Shown piece by piece: positions 60,151-64,000 of a stretch of DNA of 64,000 nt. The stretch is from Prinia subflava (taxonomy: Eukaryota > Chordata > Aves > Passeriformes > Cisticolidae): NCBI RefSeq assembly GCF_021018805.1, contig NC_086254.1:1612001-1676000 (forward strand), in the 5' to 3' direction. Each line of letters starts with the position of its first letter. Position 1 is the stretch's first letter. The translations under genes were made by a program, and so were the position numbers. The notes under the pieces were generated by a model. It was given only the letters and a program-made list of their open reading frames with translations, did not search any database and was not told the DNA's origin.

Positions 60151-60750
60151 GAGCAGGTATGGCCCAAGGGACAGGAGCAGGTATGGCCCAAGGGACAGGA
60201 GAAGGTATGGATCAAGGGACAGGAGCAGGTATGGCCCAAGGGACAGGAGCAGGTATGGATCAAGGGACAGGAGCAGGTATGACCTGAGGGACAGGAGCAG
60301 GTATGGCCTGAGGGACAGGAACAGGTATGGCCCAAGGGACAGGAGCAGGTATGACCTGAGGGACAGGAGCAGGTATGGCCCGAGGGACAGGAGCAGGTAT
60401 GGCCTGAGGGACAGGAGCAGGTATGACCTGAGGGACAGGAGCAGGTATGGCCTGAGGGACAGGAGCAGGTATGACCTGAGGGACAGGAGCAGGTATGGAT
60501 CAAGGGACAGGAGCAGGTATGGCCCGAGGGACAGGAGCAGGTATGACCTGAGGGACAGGAGCAGGTATGACCTGAGGGACAGGAGCAGGTATGGATCAAG
60601 GGACAGGAGCAGGTATGACCTGAGGGACAGGAGCAGGTATGACCTGAGGGACAGGAGCAGGTATGGCCCGAGGGACAGGAGCAGGTATGACCTGAGGGAC
60701 AGGAGCAGGTATGGCCTGAGGGACAGGAGCAGGTATGGCCTGAGGGAACA
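60151..60750. repeat. 24-bp minisatellite, 25 copies
   Basis: The array starts with GAGCAGGTATGGCCCAAGGG then ACAG, repeated 25 times with a strict 24-bp period. The four main variants differ in the middle: GGCCCAAG/GGCCCGAG, GGATCAAG, GACCTGAG and GGCCTGAG. Since 24 is a multiple of 3, each frame carries a fixed 8-residue repeat (plus strand RSRYGLRD-like; minus strand SCPSGHTC-like or LLLSLRPY-like) and remains open. This explains the frames of 247 codons plus and 242 and 198 codons minus. No upstream exon or known repeat protein supports coding. The plus strand is purine-rich. Each unit contains CAGGTATG, a close match to a 5' splice donor. Confidence 0.97.
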
Positions 60751-61250
60751 GGGCAGGGAACAAGAACAAGGAAAAAAAAAGAGCTGCTTTTGTTTCTTCA
60801 CAGATAGGAAACATCGGAGCTCTCGTGTCTAAATAACAGTGGGGAGAGGGAAAACAAAATCTAACCAAAAGCCCTCTGTTGGCATATAAAAAATTACTCT
60901 ATTTAGCAAAATTAGATACTTTGTTGGCCTTCATTTATGAGCCAAAACACCCTGAGGGGGACTACTTACCAACTTTAATTAGTAATAAAAAGCTTACAAG
61001 TGCCAGGGGAGCCAGAACTGGAGTCCATGGGCCAAATCCTGCGCTAAAATTACATCAGTTTGAATTTGGGATCCTCCTATGTTCAAGTTCCTTTGTGCTT
61101 TCCATGGGACAGCTTGGCGGCCTCAAGTCCCACCAAAGGCAGGAGAGTGTGCTGGGACCGATGCACTGGGAAACTGTCATTAGATCAGGTTTAAAAGATT
61201 GTTGCCTGGAGATTTTTATGTTCTTGAGGCAGGAGCTGCTAAGGGTGAGT
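60751..61250. other. Unique non-coding stretch
   Basis: An A run follows the minisatellite (about 60771-60780). The rest is AT-rich without a gene. Confidence 0.42.
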
Positions 61251-61253
61251 GAC

Positions 61254-61950
61254 TGTGTGGGGTTTGCAGGGCAAGGTTTGGGTAGCAGGGGGCTGCAGGG
61301 GTGGCTTCTGTGGGGAGCTGCTGGAAGCTTCCCCCATGTCCAAGGGAGCCAACAGCAGCCGGCTGCACGGCGGCTCCCAGGGAGATCCATGGGGGAGCAG
61401 AGACCCCCCTGCAGCCCCTGGAGGAGCCCAGGGCAGGGCAGGAGATGCCAGGGAGAGCTGTGATTCCAGGGGAAGCCTGTGCTGGAGCAGGGTCCTGGCA
61501 GGACCCATGGACCCATGGAGAGAGGAGCCCACCTGGAACAGGTTTGCTGGAAGGACTCGTGACCCCATGGGAGGGACCTCACTGGGGCAGTGCCTGAAGG
61601 ACTGAGCCCAGGGATAAAGGGATCCACACTGGGGATAAAGGGATCCACACTGGGGCAGTGCCTGAAGGACTGAGCCCAGGGATAAAGGGATCCACACTGG
61701 GGCAGTGCCTGAGGGACTGAGCCCAGGGATGAAGGGACCCACACTGGGGATAAAGGGACCCACACTGGGGCAGTTTCTGGAGAACTCTCCCCTGGGAGGG
61801 AGCCCAGGCTGGAGCAGGGACAGTGTGAGCAGTCCAAGCCCTCTGGAGGAAGCAGCAGCAGGGACAACTGTGTGTGATGGACTGACCACAGCCCCATTCT
61901 ATCCCCCTGAGGTGCTGAGGGAGAGGATGGAGAGAAAATCTGGAGCAAGT
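61254..61950 (+). mobile_element. Dispersed avian repeat, LTR-like, with internal tandem duplication
   Basis: GGGCTGCAGGGGTGGCTTCT, GGAGCTGCTGGAAGCTTCCC, CCCATGTCCAAGGGAGCCAA, then repeated 'GAC-CCATG-GA...GGAGCAG' motifs and GGAGGAAGCAGCAGCAGGGA with GTGTGATGGACTGACCACAG resemble an interspersed repeat I associate with bird genomes, probably an endogenous-retrovirus LTR. Exact ends, family name and strand are uncertain. Open frames (314 codons minus, 194 plus) arise from its GC-rich, stop-poor, repetitive text and are not genes. Confidence 0.45.
61580..61785. repeat. Nested 48-bp tandem repeat
   Basis: The unit CACTGGGGCAGTGCCTGAAG + GACTGAGCCCAGGGATAAAG + GGATCCA recurs about three times (from about 61580, 61648 and 61696). 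Shorter interspersed units of about 21 bp (CACTGGGGATAAAGGGATCC) come from internal deletion or slippage. Later copies drift to GATGAAGGGACCCAC. The array lies inside the dispersed repeat. Confidence 0.85.
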
Positions 61951-64000
61951 GGATCTTGCAGGGAGCACACTGTGATTTGCCACCTTGCCCAAGACTCACC
62001 TTTCATACCTCTGCCAATATATGGGATTAAAAATGAACAGCATCAAAGCAATAAAGGTTGGTGTTCATCCATGGAAGCCTCAGAGATATCAGCATCTCTG
62101 TTTTGGTGTTTACTGCAGCCATATTAGTTTCTATGGTTAAAGCTGTAGTATATATGTGTGTATATTTATGTGCATGTGATATTCATGTTAAAAGTTTCCA
62201 CATGAACAATCATCCCCTAAAAAAGGCAAAGGGCTAACCCTGCTGCCATACACTTGACTGACTGTAGTTTACCCCTGTTGCTGACTTTTAGCAGCTAAAC
62301 TCATGGGTGAGGAGATGATTTAGCTCAGCTTTCTTCTACTGATCTGAGAAACAAAGTTTATACAAACCTTTCACGGTGAAATCAAAAGTCACATGAAAAA
62401 GAAGGCAGTGCTGAGGGACAGAGCCTGGACATGAGATCAGCCAGAGCATGACTTATCGAAAACCTTGCATCAGACCTTCCTGTGAAATCGAATTTCAACT
62501 CTCCTGAAGGAAACTTTGCCAGTGCCAGACCCAATTGGTGACTGATGGTCAGTGAGCCACAGCTGAGGCTCTTGTGGTCAGAGGTGTCCTGGTGCAGCAG
62601 GAGGGACCCCACACCCCACTGACACCTTCCAGAGCTCCTGAGCAGCCCTGCCAGTGCTGGACTAACAGCAGTTACCCACAGTAAAGAGACCCCTCTTGTG
62701 AGGGGAGATGGTCAAAGGTGGAGAGACCCTGGCACAGGGCTGGGCACCCCATGGATAAGTCAAAAGCCCAAGTACACACATTATTCCAGTGTGGTGCCTC
62801 TACACATCACGTGCTTCAGCAGCTCAGCTGGAAAAATACTTGGTTTTGACCCACAGAAGGGTCAGGAAGAAACAAAGAGGCAAGCAAGCAAAATCATTTC
62901 CAGCTCTCTCCATCAGGCAAGGGTCTGAATTAGTAGAAGGTAATTTCTGGACAAACTATCTATTATCCATGAAGCAAGACCTTTTCTTGCTCTAGCTACC
63001 AAAATGCTTCCATTTTCCAGGCCAAAGAGAATTGACAAATGAGGCCCCAAGTTTCTGCCCATTGCAACAGTTGTACAGATTGCAAATTGACATTATTACA
63101 CATATTAGCCAAAATTTCTTCCTTTTACATTACAAGGGACCCAGACAAGCAACCCTGAGCAGCAACAACACCCAGAAAGGGACCAAGGGACCAGTGTGAT
63201 GGCTTTGTGCAGTCATATTGACCACACACTCACAAGTGCTCCTGTTTTCTGTTCATCAGGTGGAGTCATCTTGTATGGACAAATAATAGAAATAACTGAG
63301 AATTTAACAACACAGAACAGTGTTTCACTGCTCCCAATCTACCCATTCCTAATGAACAAACATAGGGAAAGCAAGAGGGGGTGGTGTGAATAAGTCAAAT
63401 TTGGTCCCAGCTACACTGGTGTAAAACCCAGGGATTGGGATAACTCTGGAATGACATCCAAGTCCCTGTTTTGCCATCTGTATTCTGCCTCAGTGGATCT
63501 GACCTACATCGTTGGAAGGAGAAGGGTAGCACAAGCATTTGGAAGTGATGCTCCTCTATTAGCGATGAGATTAATTAAGACGCTGCTGGGCACTTCTCCA
63601 CAGTCAGGCAGGGCTGTTAATGGCCATTGATTTTTTTTTTTAAAACAGCATGTACAAGTTTAAATGGTGTAAACTGCCCCAGATTCCCTTTCCCTACCTT
63701 CATTTCCCCTGCCAGGGTTAACCTCACTGGAGATGAGGAAAAAACCAGTTCCCTCCTTCCTTTGCCTGCGGCAAGAAGATCAGGAAATTCACTGCTAATC
63801 ACTGCAGTTGTGATTTCTGATTTCAACTGGCAGCACAGAGAATTGAACTCCAGTCCCCCGAGTACAGCAGGCTGCGCCAGGCAGGCCTTGAGCTTGTTAA
63901 AACTGTGGTGCTGCCATGCGGTTATCAATTTTAAATTAATCTCTCCCTCCATGCACACTTATCCTCCTCCACCCTCTCTTAAAGTGGCTGCTAAAAATAT
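61951..64000. other. Unique non-coding stretch, no gene seen
   Basis: A TG/TA-rich simple patch lies at about 62145-62190 (GTATATATGTGTGTATATTT). A T run lies at about 63630-63641. No named repeat and no credible exon to the window end. Confidence 0.42.

Noticed and set aside
61055..61999. 314-codon minus-strand open frame
   Set aside because: It covers a GC-rich dispersed repeat with nested tandem units; the protein-like repeats reflect the DNA repeats.
1..64000. CRISPR arrays, bacterial operons, rRNA or prophage
   Set aside because: The window is vertebrate nuclear DNA. The tandem arrays at 13 kb and 60 kb have no spacers and are minisatellites.

Overview
This window looks like bird nuclear DNA, most probably from a passerine. 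The evidence is at least nine to ten truncated CR1 (chicken repeat 1) LINE fragments on both strands. Several end in the ATTCTRTG-type octamer tail of CR1, and many carry the GC-rich 3' region common in songbird copies. A solo endogenous-retrovirus LTR of a type I associate with songbirds agrees with this. The assignment rests on recognising repeat families by eye, not on a database search.

I find no protein-coding exon, tRNA or rRNA gene that I can defend. The longest open frames are explained by tandem repeats (12.9-13.4 kb, 60.1-60.8 kb), by a dispersed repeat with internal duplications (61.25-61.95 kb), by antisense or sense CR1 (8.1-8.6, 16.4-16.95, 56.9-57.4 kb) or by GC-rich stop-poor sequence (5.3-5.7, 30.6-31.3, 54.1-54.9 kb). 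The window is therefore best read as intergenic or intronic DNA.

Layout. 0-15 kb: unique sequence with CR1 pieces at 6.0 and 8.1 kb and a 25-copy, 19-bp minisatellite at 12.96-13.43 kb. 15-27 kb: a tail-to-tail inverted CR1 pair (15.4-15.7 kb), a long CR1 with a decayed reverse-transcriptase reading frame (16.16-16.97 kb), CR1 at 22.3 and 26.4 kb, and a 59-base A run at 27.0 kb. 27-45 kb: mostly repeat-poor sequence with a CpG-rich block that has a TATA-like box (30.58-31.6 kb), CR1 at 35.6 and 41.85 kb, and the solo LTR at 41.30-41.79 kb. 45-64 kb: a striking imperfect palindrome of about 240 bp (46.40-46.64 kb), CR1 at 52.1 and 57.0 kb, a 25-copy, 24-bp minisatellite (60.15-60.75 kb) and a dispersed repeat with a nested 48-bp tandem duplication (61.25-61.95 kb).

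Several repeat-free AT-rich stretches dense in TAAT/ATTA and octamer-like words look like conserved non-coding elements. These lie near 4.6, 14.5, 20.4, 25.4, 30.0, 31.4, 32.8, 36.3, 40.0, 44.0, 52.9 and 59.2-60.0 kb. If that is right, the window is part of the regulatory landscape of a developmental gene outside it. That is an inference from texture and would need alignment to other birds and mammals. The observations I rate highest are the 46.4 kb palindrome, the CpG/TATA block at 31.2 kb, and the 60.2 kb minisatellite, which places a splice-donor-like CAG|GTATG in every unit.
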